NCBI RefSeq assembly: GCF_007997155.1
Contig: NZ_VORT01000001.1
Location: 310,001-374,000, forward strand
Reading direction: 5' to 3'
Source: Aequorivita antarctica
GTDB taxonomy: Bacteria; Bacteroidota; Bacteroidia; Flavobacteriales; Flavobacteriaceae
Length of the DNA: 64,000 nt
In this document: positions 62,824-64,000 of the stretch, in pieces
Layout of the letters: each line of letters opens with the position of its first letter
Position numbering within the stretch: position 1 is the first letter of the stretch
The notes under the pieces: generated by a model
What the model saw: only the letters and a program-made list of their open reading frames with translations
Database searches by the model: none
What the model was told of the DNA's origin: nothing
Position numbers and translations under genes: made by a program

Positions 62824-64000
62824 ATTTCTTTTCAAACAGGTTGATAATATTGGACTCGTTCTTTTTAGAGTCGTGTTTGGCCTTTTGATTGCTACCGAGG
62901 CCATTGGTGCCATTTTAACGGGCTGGGTAAGGCGCACTTTGGTAGATACACCATTTACTTTCAACTTTATCGGCTTCGACTTTTTGCAATACCTGCAAGG
63001 CGATTTGATGTATTACTATTTCGTAATAATGAGCATCTTCGGCATTTTTGTGATGTTGGGCTACAAATATCGTTTCAGTATGATTGCCTATGCAATTATG
63101 TGGACTGGCGTTTATTTGATGCAAAAATCCAGTTATAACAATCACTATTACTTAATGATGCTGTTGTGTTGGATAATGGCCTTTCTTCCCGCAAACCGTT
63201 GGTTTTCAATTGACACAAAAATAAATCCAAAAATGAAAAACCCTGCAATGCCTAGATGGGTGTTGTTGGTGTTAATAATTCAAGTTTGGATTGTTTACAC
63301 CTTTGCTTCTGTAGCAAAGTTTTATCCAGACTGGCTTAACGCTTCCATGCCTGCCTTGTTAATGGAAGGCAAAAGTGATTTCTGGCTCATTGGAGGAATC
63401 TTGCAAAAACCTTGGGTGCATTGGTCCATTGCATACGTTGGTATTTTTTTCGATCTGCTCATTGTACCTTTAATGCTATGGAAAAGAACTCGTTTAATAG
63501 GTTTTGCCATTGCCGTTTTTTTCCATCTCTTTAATTCGTTCATCTTTCATATTGGCATTTTTCCTTATATGTCAATCGCGTTTGCCTTGTTTTTCTTTTC
63601 TCCCGAAATACTTCAGAAACGATTCCTTCCAAACAAAAAATTATACACAGGTAATGAAGTGATAGTTCCGAAATACAAAAATTTGATTGTTGGTGTGTTC
63701 TCAGTTTACTTCCTGTTTCAGCTTGGTCTTCCACTGCGCCATTGGTTTTTTAAGGACGACGTGCTTTGGACCGAAGAAGGACACCGACTCAGTTGGCGGA
63801 TGATGTTGCGCTCTAAGAGTGGTAGTTTGACCGTGTGGGTGAAAGACAATGCAAATGGAGAAAAGCAGCGTTATAACTACAGAGAATTATTAGGTGACAA
63901 GCAGCATGGATCAGTAGCGACGAAACCTGATATTATGTGGCAACTTGCGCAAAAAATTAAAACTGTTGAAGCTGAAAAGGGCCGGGACGTTTCTGTTTTT
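62816..64000 (+). CDS. HTTM/vitamin K-dependent carboxylase-like membrane protein, 3' end cut
   Basis: The frame from GTG at 62816 is open without a stop to the last base, giving 395 residues so far. It begins VNKFLFKQVDNIGLVLFRVV, then has several hydrophobic helices and the motif FHLFNSFIFHIGIFPYMSIA. It continues with LRHWFFKDDVLWTEEGHRLS followed by WRMMLRSKSG, the pattern of the vitamin K-dependent gamma-carboxylase/HTTM family. Bacterial members have no proven substrate; carboxylation or epoxidation of a quinone-linked target is only a guess. The start overlaps the ribF stop by 8 nt, so it is probably the last gene of pth-ribF-HTTM seen here. The C-terminus lies outside the window. Confidence 0.88.
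   Translation, partial: MNKFLFKQVDNIGLVLFRVVFGLLIATEAIGAILTGWVRRTLVDTPFTFNFIGFDFLQYLQGDLMYYYFVIMSIFGIFVMLGYKYRFSMIAYAIMWTGVYLMQKSSYNNHYYLMMLLCWIMAFLPANRWFSIDTKINPKMKNPAMPRWVLLVLIIQVWIVYTFASVAKFYPDWLNASMPALLMEGKSDFWLIGGILQKPWVHWSIAYVGIFFDLLIVPLMLWKRTRLIGFAIAVFFHLFNSFIFHIGIFPYMSIAFALFFFSPEILQKRFLPNKKLYTGNEVIVPKYKNLIVGVFSVYFLFQLGLPLRHWFFKDDVLWTEEGHRLSWRMMLRSKSGSLTVWVKDNANGEKQRYNYRELLGDKQHGSVATKPDIMWQLAQKIKTVEAEKGRDVSVF

Overview
The window looks like a chromosomal segment of an aerobic member of the Bacteroidota, most likely family Flavobacteriaceae. Evidence: the gliding lipoprotein GldH, four secreted proteins ending in a type IX secretion (T9SS) type A C-terminal signal, a RicT-GldH-PBP1A gene order, many promoters of the TAnnTTTG type, a lack of strong Shine-Dalgarno sequences, and AT-rich DNA. 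I see no phage, insertion sequence, CRISPR array or rRNA operon. The gene content is mostly core chromosome.

Layout. 1-9.2 kb (+): a haem (protoporphyrin) synthesis operon, hemA (cut by the window edge), hemC, [trkH-trkA potassium uptake pair], hemD, hemE, a small conserved gene, an EI24 membrane protein, hemF and hemB, mostly with touching or overlapping reading frames. 9.3-14.3 kb (+): small envelope proteins, a CNNM/CBS membrane protein, Ogt, a serine hydrolase, an exonuclease and a His/Cys repeat lipoprotein. 14.3-26.4 kb (mostly -): a large T9SS thermolysin-family protease, a fused two-ATPase ABC protein (+), ScoA/ScoB, PBP1A, GldH, RicT and TrhO. 26.6-31.3 kb (+): a leucine-rich-repeat T9SS protein, RecA, and an ECF sigma factor followed by a protein whose parts would span both membranes. 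31.4-36 kb: PlsC (-), TrpS (+), DprA (-), an HU-type/SPOR protein (+) and a thioesterase (+). 36-39 kb (+): a secreted subtilase. 38.9-45.3 kb (-): EnvC-like factor, DUF4292 lipoprotein, TPR protein, sugar nucleotidyltransferase, dUTPase and flippase. 45.4-48 kb (-): thioesterase, MgtE and RsmA with overlapping frames. 48-57.3 kb: TPR protein, T9SS protein, lipoprotein, DUF3109, MarC, S41 protease, dCMP deaminase, HupE-like. 57.4-64 kb: APC permease (-), tRNA-Leu(CAA) (-), then prs, rplY/ctc, pth, ribF and an HTTM/vitamin K-dependent carboxylase-like gene that runs off the window end (+).

How the genes work together. The first block supplies six haem-pathway enzymes (HemA, C, D, E, F, B); HemL and the last steps are not in the window. 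Envelope assembly is a second theme: PBP1A, EnvC-like factor, S41 protease, flippase, sugar nucleotidyltransferase, PlsC, GldH and SPOR/HU. The most distinctive signalling module is the ECF sigma factor at 29.1 kb with its presumed dual-membrane-spanning anti-sigma partner. Several start codons lie only 4-5 nt after a TAnnTTTG box, which suggests leaderless or nearly leaderless mRNAs.

All calls come from reading the sequence and recalling family motifs; no database search was run.
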